From Beroe ovata (lineage: Eukaryota > Ctenophora > Nuda > Beroida > Beroidae), in the NCBI GenBank assembly GCA_946803715.1, contig CAMPET010000175.1, positions 120,274 through 151,413 on the forward strand: a stretch of DNA of 31,140 bases. Direction: 5' to 3'. The stretch's first letter is position 1, and each line of letters starts with the position of its first letter. Below, in pieces: positions 13,966-25,600 of this stretch. A program made the translations under genes and the position numbers. The notes below the pieces were generated by a model. That model was not told the DNA's origin, did not search any database, and saw nothing but the letters and a program-made list of their open reading frames with translations.

Positions 13966-15603
13966 ATGGTTTTCTACTTCAAGACGGTTGTAGATGGTCG
14001 AGAGTACACTCTATACATGGGTCGTGATAAAATGGAGAACGAAGACTTGCTCAGGTGAGTCATGTGACCTGATGAGAAAATGTCGTGCTCGCCGGCTGCA
14101 GCAATTGGTATCGGGTATCATGTGCAGCAATTGGGTAATAATAGGGCAGGAATAAGACAACGATAGCATAGCAATCGGTACCCATATTGTTTCTCTTCAT
14201 TTCCTGAGAATTAACAAAGTATGTCACGCTAAGAATCATGTGCATTCTGTTGAGACACGTAGCGGACTACATGATTCTTAGCGCGAATACTCGCGATGAG
14301 GGTTTAAAATACTCAAGCATTCAGGTGGGGTTTCCCTGAGGATGTCTGGTTTCACGTGGACAAGCTCTCCTCTGCTCACGTGTATCTCAGATTGAACAAG
14401 GTCAGTCACACATCTACTTATAATATCTGCCACCATCTCACTTTGTTGATATTCAGATTGGAAAACGAAAGATTAGTTAATGAAATTATCTGATAGATGA
14501 TAGTCTCAAATCTGAAAAATCGTGAGGTACTTTTTTAAACACGAGAAATGACCTCTTCATGAGTCACTATCCCAGGGGGAAGGGGTTGAGGACATTCCGA
14601 AGGAGCTGGTCGACCAGTGTTGTCAGCTGGTGAAAGCTAACAGCATTCAGGGGTGAGCGCAATAGGTATCACGACACAAAATGTATTCGTCCACGTACTT
14701 TATTGGAAAAAGCGTCCACTTTTTGATGTATGTCTGCCTTTTGATAAAAAAAGCGGACGTCAAACTCCCTCCTCACAACCATACTTTTCTTGAATTTGAA
14801 TGTCTCATTCTTTATGCTCCCGGCAAAACGCTAGTTCCGTCTCATACTCAGGTGCAAACTGGCAAATGTTGACATTGTCTATACTCCCTACCCAAATCTG
14901 AAGAAAACCGGTGATATGGTCGAGGGACAGGTGGGATTCCACAAGAACAAGAAAGTCGTGAAAATCAACGTCGAGAAAAACAATGAGGTAAGCTCGACGA
15001 ATGTTTTTCCATTCCTGCTTTTCGGAAGGAAGATTTAAAGGATTTCTGATGCATCATTAAAGCGTGCAACTTAATCTTGTGATATTGTCCACTAACTGGG
15101 ATATTATCCGGCATAGGTTTGGAAGAAATTAGAAAAAACACGCGAAGAACGGGAAGTGGATTTAAAGGAGGAGAGGGAGAGGAGGGATAAAGAGGTAAGA
15201 TGGTATTGTGACAGGGACTAATCAGTCATCACATCTAGAAACTTTTGGTGTTCCTTGGCTAGAATTCCATCCCCAAATCTGTTGAAATATTGAGAATTTG
15301 TGTTTCATCCACCTTTTGTCAACGATTTGACTAGACAAACTGTGTATTCTATACTGTACAACATTTACTCACTCTCGTATGTGGAATTAGCCCCCATCTC
15401 ATTCCGGCTCTCAGGAACGTGAAGAACAGAAGAAAATCCAAAAGCTGCAGCGTGAAATGGAGAAAGCAAGGATAGAAGAAGACAAGCGAGAGAGAGAGAT
15501 GAGAAGTTACAAGTTAATGGACAATGACAATAGTCAAGTGACTACCAATCACTTTGACAATGAGTCTGATGCTGAGCGCGAATTGGTTGATGATTTTATG
15601 TGA
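13966..15603 (+). CDS. CCDC25: Coiled-coil domain-containing protein 25 (NFACT-R domain)
   Basis: Six in-phase exons: 13966-14054, 14325-14400, 14576-14652, 14852-14987, 15117-15194 and 15415-15603. They give 214 residues, close to the 208 of vertebrate CCDC25. The N-terminal half is an NFACT-R (DUF814) domain with near-invariant stretches: [43 protein letters not shown] and [14 protein letters not shown]. The C-terminal half is a charged coiled coil ([20 protein letters not shown] and onward). It ends with the acidic tail ELVDDFM, comparable to the DSDEFM ending known in the family. NFACT-R domains are shared with the ribosome-quality-control factor NEMF. In mammals CCDC25 is reported as a membrane sensor of extracellular neutrophil DNA; whether that applies here cannot be told. 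Intron 1 carries a 57-nt hairpin. Confidence 0.96.
14227..14283. repeat. Perfect 15-bp inverted repeat (hairpin) in CCDC25 intron 1
   Basis: CGCTAAGAATCATGT at 14227-14241 is the exact reverse complement of 14269-14283, with a 27-nt loop. Just upstream (about 14096-14135) TGCAGCAATTG occurs twice. The arms are too short and the loop too long for a typical animal miRNA precursor; a small foldback remnant is equally likely. Confidence 0.75.
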
Positions 15604-15670
15604 GATGTTTTTATAAACCGGTCTAGGGAAACTTATGTTTATGATATTAGTCGTAGTGAAGTACGCTGTA

Positions 15671-15768
15671 CAGTGGTGCAGTGGCGTTGTGCGGCGCCGT
15701 TGTGCAGTGACATTGCGCAGTGACATAGTGCAGTGACATTGCGCAGTGGTATTTTCCATTGTGCAGTG
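15671..15768. repeat. Degenerate GTGCAGTGACATTGC minisatellite after CCDC25
   Basis: Seven or eight imperfect units built on GTGCAGTGRCAT or GCGCAGTGGTAT lie directly downstream of the CCDC25 stop, in its likely 3'UTR. No open frame of note. Confidence 0.8.
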
Positions 15769-16037
15769 CCCGTGTGTTACAATTTCAGTGCATGTCTTGA
15801 ATGATTTCGACTCAAAATGATGTGACGATCTCCTAAACTTTGGAAACTAAATGAAAAAGTAGAACCTTTGCTTTCCTCATTTTCCATCTTTCGGAATGAA
15901 TCCACTTTCCCTGACTATTATAGGCTAGTTCACCATTTTCAATGATTTATAAATTAGTTTTCAATCTCCTGTTCAAGCTATTTGATATTTAACAGAATGA
16001 GGGTACATTCGCTATCCGCTTAAAACTTCAAAGTCCA

Positions 16038-16063
16038 AATAAAATCTTATAAATATCAATAAA
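16038..16063 (+). terminator. Poly(A) signals of CCDC25
   Basis: AATAAA occurs at 16038-16043 and again at 16058-16063. These are about 430 nt after the CCDC25 stop and about 80-100 nt before a strong 3' splice acceptor (CTTTTTCCAACAG, AG at 16144) that precedes the next gene's ATG by 8 nt. A poly(A) signal roughly 100 nt before an acceptor is the spacing expected for a trans-spliced gene pair. Confidence 0.6.
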
Positions 16064-16152
16064 GTTCCACGTTCTTTCTTGCAGTACACAAAGTGCAATG
16101 TTTTGCGTATCAAATTTCACTATTATCTGTACTTTTTCCAACAGAATATAGG

Positions 16153-19100
16153 ATGGGTCAGAATACGGTGACTGATGCTTATGGGTTCCTGTCCTTCAGT
16201 TATGTTAAAGATCTTGGGATCCTTCCCATCTTTGAATTTGAGTGAGTATATTAATAAATTCCCCATTTCCTAATTCCTTACTCATACTAAAACCCGAATT
16301 CGGAATTAGGTTCTGCTCTAGGTTCCAGCCCTTCCTTTCAGTATCAACCCTTCCTAGTTCCTATGTACCGGAAAAGTTCCTGTATTAGCATGTGGTTATT
16401 TATGACCGTTTCGAGGGATAAAGATGTAATGAAATGAATTGCGCCATTCGCAACAGATTGTGGCAAATTTGGTCATTGGTGCCGGGAGGCCTCGTTGTAT
16501 CGTCTTTTATGTGACACGCGAAAAAGCTTTGTGTGGACGTTGCGCGCGGTTGTTCTGGTTGATTGCGCGCGCGCGTACGATAGCGCCGCGCGAGTAGAAT
16601 GCAAACTGCCTGTCCACAAATTTCCGATAGTCGTTTTTTAGCGTCTAAACAAGGCAGATCTTTTTTCGTGACCTCTGGGCGTTTCAACAGGGTAAAATTT
16701 GCTCATTTCCATGATGCATATCTCAATTTGATCTTTTCAGGAAGTGGTTTTTTGATGAAGCGCTGCAGAGATGAAAGATCGTGCTCCATTTTAGGTGAGT
16801 TTTTTATAACTGAACCCTTCACATTATAATGATGTCAAAAGAAGTTTGCTACCCGCCTTCCAAACAAAATTCGTGTCAAATTTGTTTGACTACACAGTCA
16901 ACTGGGTCTGGCTTATTAAGACAGTGGCTTATATGGCCGGTGTATCAACTATTGAGTATCCACCGATCCTTTGTTCCAGGCAATCAAGCTATACATGCAT
17001 TCTAACATTGTTTTGCCCATGCTTCGATATCTATGATGTATTAGAAGCTTTATTTGTGACCTGCATAATATGATAAGCTAGTTTTTGGGCACAATCCAGT
17101 CTTTTTGGACGCAATTCGATAGTTTTGGGTGCTTCCAGCATTGACAGATTGCTATAGATTTTCAAAGATAGAGTACATGACTGAAAAATGAGACTCTCAT
17201 CATTCCTTAGAGAAACACACATCGTGTCAAAATTGAGAACACTCGTAAAATGAGGCTGGCATACGGTTCTCTTCGTTTTCGTTTGCTTCTTCTTTTGATA
17301 GTATAGTTATATTAAAAGACGACGGTACATTCGACGGCGTATTTTCTAACTTAATTTCGACGTTTATTCAGCTGTGTTCACCGGCACAAAGCAAGCAATT
17401 TTACAATTCTTCCTTTCGCAGGAATGTGATTTTCGGGAACAGTGATCATAAAAATCGTACTCCAATGGACAGTTTGGTGAGTGCTTAGATTCCTTATTTA
17501 ATGATTCACCCGTTGTCTTCAAACCCGCGTCATTCATGATTATCTTCATATGATCACCCAGTTTATTCATTCCCCGATTACCGCTGCAGGCCAGCTCAAC
17601 AACATCAGCTGAAAAGAAGTTTTTGCGGATGACACCAGTAGAATCAGAGCAGCAGCCCGCATCCACTCCCGCTAGCGGGATTAGTGACGAGAGTAACAGG
17701 AAGAAGACGGGGTTTTCTCTCTGGGATGTGATAGCACCCACAATCTGCTGTTGTTCCAGGAAGGATGGATATGAGGTAAAGCCATCCTGCATCTTAGATT
17801 CCTTTGGCAGAATATCCCCCTTATTTCCAATGATTTGGATGCTATGAGTATATGGAGACATCAGTTTACTTTTTCTCGTGACAAAATTCCTGTCATATTC
17901 CGCAGGAAATCGGCTCGGAGACAATAGAGGAACACTCACAGAAGATTCGAGATCTACAGAATACTGTTGATATGCTCAACGATCAGGTGATATAGAACGC
18001 CATTTCGCGAAAATGCTGCTCGGTAATATTTAACGGTAATATTTCGTTCTCTTTGGATTGAAGAGAACTTCACGTAAGTTTTTGCTTTTCCCATCCCTGA
18101 TATTACATTGTATTTGTCAGCGGTTGATAACAATTGACACCACATTCTCTCTCCCTAGCTACAAATAATTCAAAGTAGCGGTGAGATGCAAAGACTTCTC
18201 CAAGAACGACTTGTGGAACAAGTTCATGAACTTGATGACCTTGTCAGTGACAACAGGAGTCAACTCATCAACGAGATCCAGGTTCGATCCGCGTCATTTT
18301 GTGTTCGATCCTCTCGGGTTAGCAGATCTTGGCACGATTCAGAATTCTCTTGTTCATATCTAACTCAACAATTCAACGAGCGTAATCTATGTTTACTTTG
18401 TCCTGTACCTACTTAATTTTGACTAGGAAGTTTCTGAACGAGAGATGCTGGGGAGGAGTGATCTGAAGGAAGCTATCCTGAAGTATATTGAGGAGGATAG
18501 GCTCAAAGAGATCGAGGATGTCTTATCAGGTAGGCAGGAGAAGAAATGGACGAACTTTGTTCGGTTTTAGCACTTTTCTTAGAGTTAGATTCCCGCCTCA
18601 ATATCATCTTAATAACCGACATATCTCCCCATCAGGACACTCAAACAACACTGATCAGATGGTAGAGCAGCTTCTTGCTCTACGGAACCGTGTGGTAGGA
18701 ATTGAGGATGACTTGGGGGCCATTGCCTCGGCTGTGAATGTTGAGGCTAAAAATTCTGAGGTAAAGCAGCAAGAACTGTTTTGATTTGTGAACTCGGACA
18801 AATGAAATTAGAAGACTGAGTACTGTTCCATATCTACGTACATATCTGAATCTTCCACAGAAGTTTTCAATTTCAAACCGATCACATATATGTATTCGTT
18901 CTTGATTGGACTCTATTCAATAAGTGGAAAGTTAAGGGATTTTTCGCGGTATTTCAGGATCTGAATGCAAGAGTCAGGACATGCGAAGTTATTGCTGAGA
19001 ACATTGGGGAGAATATTGAGAGAGATGAGCACAGACAGTGAGTGATACATTGCGATATTTCATCCTGGTAATCCATCCTGTAAATCTAACAGTCTAACAC

Positions 19101-21861
19101 CTTCCTTTAAATAAATCTTTAAAGCCAATCTTCCAAATCCGACACATTCTTCCGTTAATCTAACATTATCTCCTTTAAATTACCATCATTTATAATGGTG
19201 GTGTATCTTACGTTGATATCCGTTACATTCTTGAGATGATATTCCAAATTCCAATGATCGGTTATACCAATTAATATTATAACCTCCCTCTCAGAAGTTC
19301 GTCGTTTCTCCACAGTACCGCCGGTTCCCATGGTGATAAAATCCTGCGGAGGATTGAAACCCTGGAGACAACAGTTGATATCATGGCAGAGAGAGTGGAT
19401 CAGTCTCCCTTCGGGGAAGGGGGAGGTGGTGAGTGTAATTAGCACTAATTGAGTGTAATTTGCACTAATTGAGTGTAATTAGTACTTATTGATCACCCAT
19501 ACACAGAAGCTCGATCATCTTGTTATGATAGTTAAAATTCTATTTGCCCTTAGTTAAAAATCATATCACGTGATTTGAATCGGTTTATTTGAGTAGAAAG
19601 CATTACTATACCTGATACCCATGAAAACGATTCCCAATACCTAGCCATACTTGATCGCGATCTGACTGAAGCATAATATAGCTCTTATCTCCCAACATAT
19701 AGGTATCTGGTATATATGCGATGTTATAGGTATATATATGCGATGTCTCGACACTCAGCTAAACCAGCTAACCACTGCACACCTTCCCTAACCAATAACC
19801 TCTCTCCCCCATATACAGTTGCCATGGCAGCACGTCTTAGCCACGTTGAGGAAAAACTAGAAACCACGGCTTCAACCGAATACGTGGACAGTCTAGTCAA
19901 GAGCTTGGAAGGTACCCGGGTTTTTATTCTATAATTGGACTTTTATATAATATCCAACGCGCGTCATATAATGGGTTCTGTAGATTTGGATCCGACGTGG
20001 GTCTCTATGGAACTGGTGTGGGTTTTAGGGATGACAACTCGGCTGGTTTTCTTTCCACGTACATCGTGCACGAGCTCAATTACCGTAGACACATGGATAT
20101 GTTGCAATGAGTTAGTTTATAATACTTCATGAGATTAGTTAGACTGGTAACTCTGAGTTGCTATGGCATGTTGCCATGGTATGAACTATGTTGCTATGAT
20201 ATCAAAGTTGTTATGGTAACCAGCGTGACGCATATCATAGTGGCCGAGTGGTTGTGGCTCGTTTATAGTTTTCATGGATGTGATTCCTTTACTGATTGGG
20301 TTGAAGATGGTCGATCGACGATCAGTAAGGAACCACTTTGCGACCACATAACTCATAAACTTTATCATGGTTACTATACTCAGTGAGCAGATACACTGAG
20401 ACAAACCAACGTAGTTTTTGCAGGATGGTAGGAGCAATATGTGGTAAAAAGTAGCAAACGATGATAAATCACAGTAGATTTCAGCGCCATTAGAATGTTT
20501 ATCATTTGAGCTGACCCGAGAACATTTATAATAAAGGTTTTATGGACTTGAAAATGAGTTTTCATTTTCAGAGGGAAGGAATCAGTTTATTACCAAAACA
20601 GTGGAGCGAACAACCGCGTTCCACATTGAGATGACGAAGAAAGAACTGAGTCAAAAGCAAGGGGCGAGGATCAGTGAGATTGAGGGAAAGTTGGAGGGAT
20701 TGAGAGTGCTGGTTGCAGGGCTGGTGAGTGCTTGGGGTGTCAATGATAAGAGTGGGCCTAACTTTCAGTGAGTACTGAGTAGTGGTGCCGATGAGAAGTG
20801 GTGTCAGTCTGAACAACATAAGTTGTGTCAGTTAAAAGTGATGTCAATGAGTAGTGCAGTGAAGTGAAGTGAGGAGTGGTGTCAATGGAAAGTGGTGTCA
20901 ACAAATGCATTATCACAGGTGAAATCAGTCGAGACAAGGGATGCGGAGCTCACTCAAATGAACCGGTGCTACTTTGATGAACTTCAGGAAAAGGTCAACG
21001 AGACGAGCGAAGAATTGAGAAACACTTTCACAGGTATTTTTTGCCAGAAATCTCAAATTATCATGGCAAATATGAAATATTTCTCATGATTTCGTGTGTC
21101 TCAGTCATGATTCATTCCTAGAATCACTGTGAAATTAAACGCGATAAATCTCAACCCTTCTTTTAGAGTTCAAACTGATTAAGCGAAAGTTTGAGGAGCA
21201 AAATGCCGTTCTTAACATGGCTATGGATCAGTCAGCCAGGTTGGTTCTATTTCATCACAATTTAATTTCACTGGAAAATTGCTACAGGAATAACACGCTA
21301 TCTCTTCCCATTCCGTCCCAGTTCCAACACAACGGGAGAACTGTCGAGAAAACTCAACATTTTGGAAAACAGGGTAGACCATGTGGTTGATAAGCTGGTT
21401 GAACTATCCAACAAGTCACCAACTGATCAGTTCTGGAAGGACATGTCGCACCCCACTTCAGCTCTAGGAGACGCGAGTAAGTTAACGACCCGTAAAATTC
21501 AGGATAGAAGCGTGAGGCGTAGTAAAAGTCGTTAAGTATTCTCATGAAATTTTACTAAGGCGTAGTGTAATCAGTATGTGTCAATGCAAAGATTGGGTAG
21601 TTATATGGTCGAGACTATTCTATTTAATCCCGAGATTGAAACAGAATATTCCAGATCGAGACGGGGTTGAGCAATAATTCGTGAATGGTCGGGACAGTAC
21701 CTCAGATTCATTAAGTTTCACGTAAGTCTCATTTGAATTGATTGAATAAGCTAATAAATGGCAAGATCAGAACCAAACACTAAATTTGATGACAATTCAT
21801 TTCAGGTTTCAATCAAGATCCTCCTCTATTCAAATCTCTGTGGTCTGATCAAGTAAAGTAG
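16153..21861 (+). CDS. Long coiled-coil protein of unknown family, 532 residues
   Basis: Fifteen coding exons, all in phase: 16153-16241, 17422-17476, 17590-17775, 17906-17986, 18159-18281, 18427-18529, 18636-18760, 18958-19037, 19316-19428, 19819-19911, 20572-20723, 20919-21033, 21167-21239, 21322-21476 and 21806-21861. The N-terminal 48 residues look folded (AYGFLSFSYVKDLGILPIFE). A Ser/Pro-rich linker (49-90) follows, then an unusual patch FSLWDVIAPTICCCSRK with Cys-Cys-Cys at about 101-103, a candidate palmitoylation or membrane-contact site. From about 111 to 500 the protein is nearly continuous heptad-like coiled coil (IRDLQNTVDMLNDQLQI, LRRIETLETTVDIMAERV, LSRKLNILENRVDHVVDKL), broken by a Gly-rich bridge (GEGGG). 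It ends SLWSDQVK. Probably a peripheral-membrane or cytoskeletal scaffold; no named homologue recognised. Intron 1 is long (1180 bp) and holds a possible poison exon at 16741-16794. Confidence 0.85.
16242..17421 (+). other. Intron 1 of the coiled-coil gene, with a CpG-dense patch
   Basis: A long first intron. At 16535-16595 it has a CpG-rich tract (GTTGCGCGCGG, GCGCGCGCGCGTACG) set in otherwise AT-rich DNA, resembling the patches in the two divergent spacers. It also has the cassette-exon candidate at 16741-16794. No other coding exon seen; open frames here lack splice context. Confidence 0.5.
16741..16794 (+). other. Candidate 54-nt poison cassette exon
   Basis: The stretch is bounded by a strong acceptor (TTTGATCTTTTCAG) and an optimal donor (GTGAGT), and is 54 nt long, a multiple of three. 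Skipping it keeps the frame from exon 1 to the exon at 17422. Including it reads EKWFFDEALQR and then TGA inside the cassette, giving a 40-residue truncated product or nonsense-mediated decay. Confidence 0.5.
19429..19490 (+). repeat. Three 20-bp tandem units starting at a 5' splice site
   Basis: Directly after the donor GT (19429-19430) of the exon ending at 19428, the unit GAGTGTAATTAGCACTAATT (19431-19450) repeats at 19451-19470 and 19471-19490 with one and two changes. The intronic part of the donor (GAGT) is included in each unit. Confidence 0.9.
20724..20905 (+). repeat. AGTGGTGTCA array filling an intron of the coiled-coil gene
   Basis: The intron 20724-20918 starts GTGAGTGCTTGGGGTGTCAA and holds about six exact or near copies of AGTGGTGTCA (for example at about 20797 and 20876), plus GAAGTGAAGTGA. 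It is the same motif as in the GTPBP1 and GPCR introns. Confidence 0.85.
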
Positions 21862-22642
21862 TCCTGTTCGAAAACAACGTTAAACAATATAGATCTAGAC
21901 TTTTCTAGTCTTTTAATGCATGGTAATTATAGTTGCTGCTTGAACTTCTATGATTATGATTAATTAATTTTATAGGATTTACTGAGAGGTAATGTAGATG
22001 TAATGTTTACAGCAATTCATAACTTAGATTGGACAAAAAAGGATGCTCAAAGATAGGTTTCCCCTTTGTCACCACATGCGCGCTCTGACTTGTGGCAGCT
22101 GTAAAAGGGGAGAGTCAAACTGGCATGTTGAAGGTTTAGTCTCGGAATACATTTCGAGACGACTTTTTTCAACTGCCGATCATTTTCTAAACAGCTCATT
22201 GCCGACGCTCATAAGTTTAACGACAATTGAGTCTGGATATTGTACTATATTGGAGCCGAAGCTTCTTTTAATTTTCCCGCTAATCGCTATGAGGTAGAGC
22301 TATATGAGCTAGAGTAAATGATAAATATTCGACCTTGAAAGACTTTCAATGAAAGTAAAGAAATTATCATCGAGACGAGGCACTGTGGTAGATGAATCGA
22401 GACATTTCTCTTCGTTGATTATCCGCCATCGATTTTACGGACTGGTTAAGTTATCATGGGCATCATCAAAAGTATTCGATAAAGATCACGATTATAGCAT
22501 ATGATGGAAAATCGCGTTCGCCACCACTTATGCGGCATAAGTTATGCCCTTCAATGAACAATATCCATTCTTTAGAAAAATCAAGGACTCAGATTTGTAC
22601 TTATCGCAAATAAACCACGTACTTCACAGCTTTGTGGACCGC
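21862..22642. other. Convergent intergenic region between the coiled-coil gene and the GPCR
   Basis: About 780 bp between two stop codons facing each other; it holds both 3'UTRs. I see no tRNA, array or long open frame. Confidence 0.5.
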
Positions 22643-25600
22643 TCACCCAACGTGAGTCTTTATCCGGGCACTAATCAACCCGCCCCTCTTCAGCCTCGGG
22701 AAGGCACGCTGAATCCGCTTCTTCATCGGTGCAAACCCGTAACTATACATGAGCGGCGAGAGTAACAAATGCCCAATTAGCACGTGCACGGTGTTTAACT
22801 TGATCTCGTGTTCATCGTTTAGTCCGCGTACAGTAATTCCGTACAGGACAATGCCGCACCCCGTCATCACGAGGACCTCGGCCAGACAGCAGCTCACGAT
22901 CGCACAGATTGACCGGAATCGGTGCGTCGCCGCGTCCCGTGGTGCACGTGCAGCTGACTCCACAGCGTGCTGCGCGGCGCAATCCGATGTCATGGTAACG
23001 GGAGTTGTAGTCGTACTCTTTGTTTGATGATCGCTACAACGACGGATATCATAGTCCGATCGTGAGTGTCGCTTGATGGAACATTGAAACCGCTGTCCTG
23101 GCATTGCCAACATCTCAGCTGCGAAACTGCGGAGTGATTTTCGGGGCGTCAGATCGACGGGAAAACTGTTGTTCTCTGCAGAGCCCCGTCGTTTGACGGG
23201 AGTTTTCTGTACGGCGAGGTGGGACGGGGTGACCGGTGTGGTCGGGGATTGTGGTTGGTGCATCTGGAGGAAGGCCTTGTTGTTGGGCTGGTCCGCGAAT
23301 GCGAGACGAGGGGTCCGCGGGGGAAGAGAGATGAGTGTGTCTCCCTCCTGCGGGGAGCGAGGGGAACTAAAGAATTAGCATTTTATAGTCATAATACTGG
23401 AAACTTATGATTGTGGGTACGTCAGAGTGTCAGATGTCAATATATGGGAACCTAAGATTGAACTGAGAACATTGTTTAGGATAAGTCTGATGTTGTATGT
23501 AAATGTTCAGAGGAATGTAAATGATCAGTGGAATGAGCTAATATGGGACCGTCCTGAAAATCGACTATGAAACTGGGATCATTGTTTCAATGAGATGTCG
23601 TGCTAATACCTGGGAATCTTGTAGGATTGTGTTGGGGATCAATGTTCCTAACGGATCTGCCGACGGTGTGGTGGCACTAATTTGGGCGTGGTCGGGCATC
23701 ACATTAGAGTTCACCACTGCCATCTGCTGAGGAGGGCTGGCGTTTTCCACACTGAAACATAAGTTATCATGGAACTTGCATAGATATCTGGGTCTCTGGA
23801 GGCATACATTACAATCCTGCTGGCGATGGAATTTATATGAGATCCAACATATATAAACCGCCTAACTATGATTAAAACTTCGGTTCCAGCAAACGTCCCA
23901 GTTCAATAAATTGCATGTCGACCTATTTAATATCAATATAATACCTTGCGTAGCTGTTTTATACGGATCGCTCATACAAGTACAACATGAAGACTCATAG
24001 CAGTTTTGGAAGGCTATCCTCGATAGAAATGTAGATCTACTCATTGGATATTCACTTTATGACTATTGATGACCACTGTTCCATGTCTTAATGAAAGGAC
24101 CTTAATGAAAGAACCTCTTCGCATTTGACACGAAAGGGATCAAATGAAAAAGTTTGAGGTCTAGAGTAAAACATCTCACCATCAACTCATCAAATACAAA
24201 ATATAAGTCTTACTTCGAAACTGGTCTATCCAACGAATCATCCCGTTGGAACCTCGCTTTCAACTTGTGCTTCAACTGCTTCGCGTGTACTTTTCGACCT
24301 GATTGGGATAACCAATATAAGAAGTTGTTGAAATCAGCATTTATCTCGGTGGAATATTCCTTGGGAGTACACCCTATACTTTCACTGGTACTCCAGCGCT
24401 GTTAAAGGAAGCAAGCCTAAAATTCCCGGATCATGACCCCCTGCCCCCCACCCGTTGCTCACTTATGAAGTGTATCACTTAGGAAAGTGTATCACTTAGG
24501 AAGTGTATCCCTTACTCACCTAGGAAGTGAATCCCTTACTCACTTAGGAAGTGTATCATGTAAGAGTAGAAGATGGTTAGGAGTGCAACCGGAAAGATGA
24601 TAACTATCAGGTACCATCCGTGAAATAGGTTCTTGGATCCTTTGACAGGGAGACAGAAATTCACCTCCTCGTGATAGACGTAACCTGGGGAAAATGAGGT
24701 TTCTCGAAAGTTAGATTTCGTTGGATAAAAAGTAGTTCTGGAACCATGATTATTGGTATGGATTATAATTGTGATTGTAGGATTCAATTTTATAAGGAAG
24801 TGATTGCTTAGTTAATAGTCTGTGAGGATAGATTCAAATTCGACATCCATTTTTCCATTATTCAATTCCCATTGCCGCCAGTGCTCTGGTAGTTTTTGAC
24901 TGGTATAGAATCCCAGGCAGACATTACTCGTGGACCTAGATTTATGACCAAAAAAGTTCCCCCTCAAGTGTGGTCATCAACCATCAAGTGTGGTCATCAA
25001 CCATCAAGTGTGGTTGATTCAACCATCNGGGAGACAGAAATTCACCTCCTCGTGATAGACGTAACCTGGGGAAAATTAGGTTTCTTATATTATAGGTACT
25101 CACAACAATATTGTTCGAAAGTTAGGTTTCGTTGGATATAAAGTAGTTCTGGAGCCATGATTATTGGTATGGATTATAATTGTGATCATAGGGTTAAATT
25201 TTATAAGACATCGATTTTTCTATTATTTAATTCCCCATTGCCGCCAGTGCTCTGGTAGTTTTTGACTGGTACAGAATCCCAGGCAGACATTACTCGTGGA
25301 CCTAGATTTATGACCAAAAAAGTCCCCCTCAAGTGTAGTCATCAACCATCAAGTGTGATCACTGGTCATCAACCATCAAGTGTGGTTGATTCAACCATCA
25401 AGTGTGGTTGATTCAACCATCAAGTGTGGTTGGTTCAACCATTTCTCATTGCTCCAGCCAGAAACTATTATAGAGTAATTTGATCCAGCCTGATTGGTGA
25501 GTTCCCTTCATATTCACTCCGATTCTTGGTGATGCTTTAATCGCAATCTGTACTCACTACTCAATGGTGATTGGTGGCACAAATAATTCAGCATGTTTCC

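Noticed and set aside
18282-18291. B-box-like GGTTCGATCC
   Set aside because: It is one base short of the consensus, has no A box upstream, and overlaps the 5' splice site of the exon ending at 18281.
20243-20262. tRNA A-box-like GTGGCCGAGTGGTTGTGGC
   Set aside because: No matching B box (GGTTCGANTCC) or acceptor stem within tRNA distance; it lies in an intron of the coiled-coil gene.
22749-23027. Plus-strand open frames over the last GPCR exon
   Set aside because: Antisense to the TM6-TM7 coding exon, which has clear family signatures on the minus strand.
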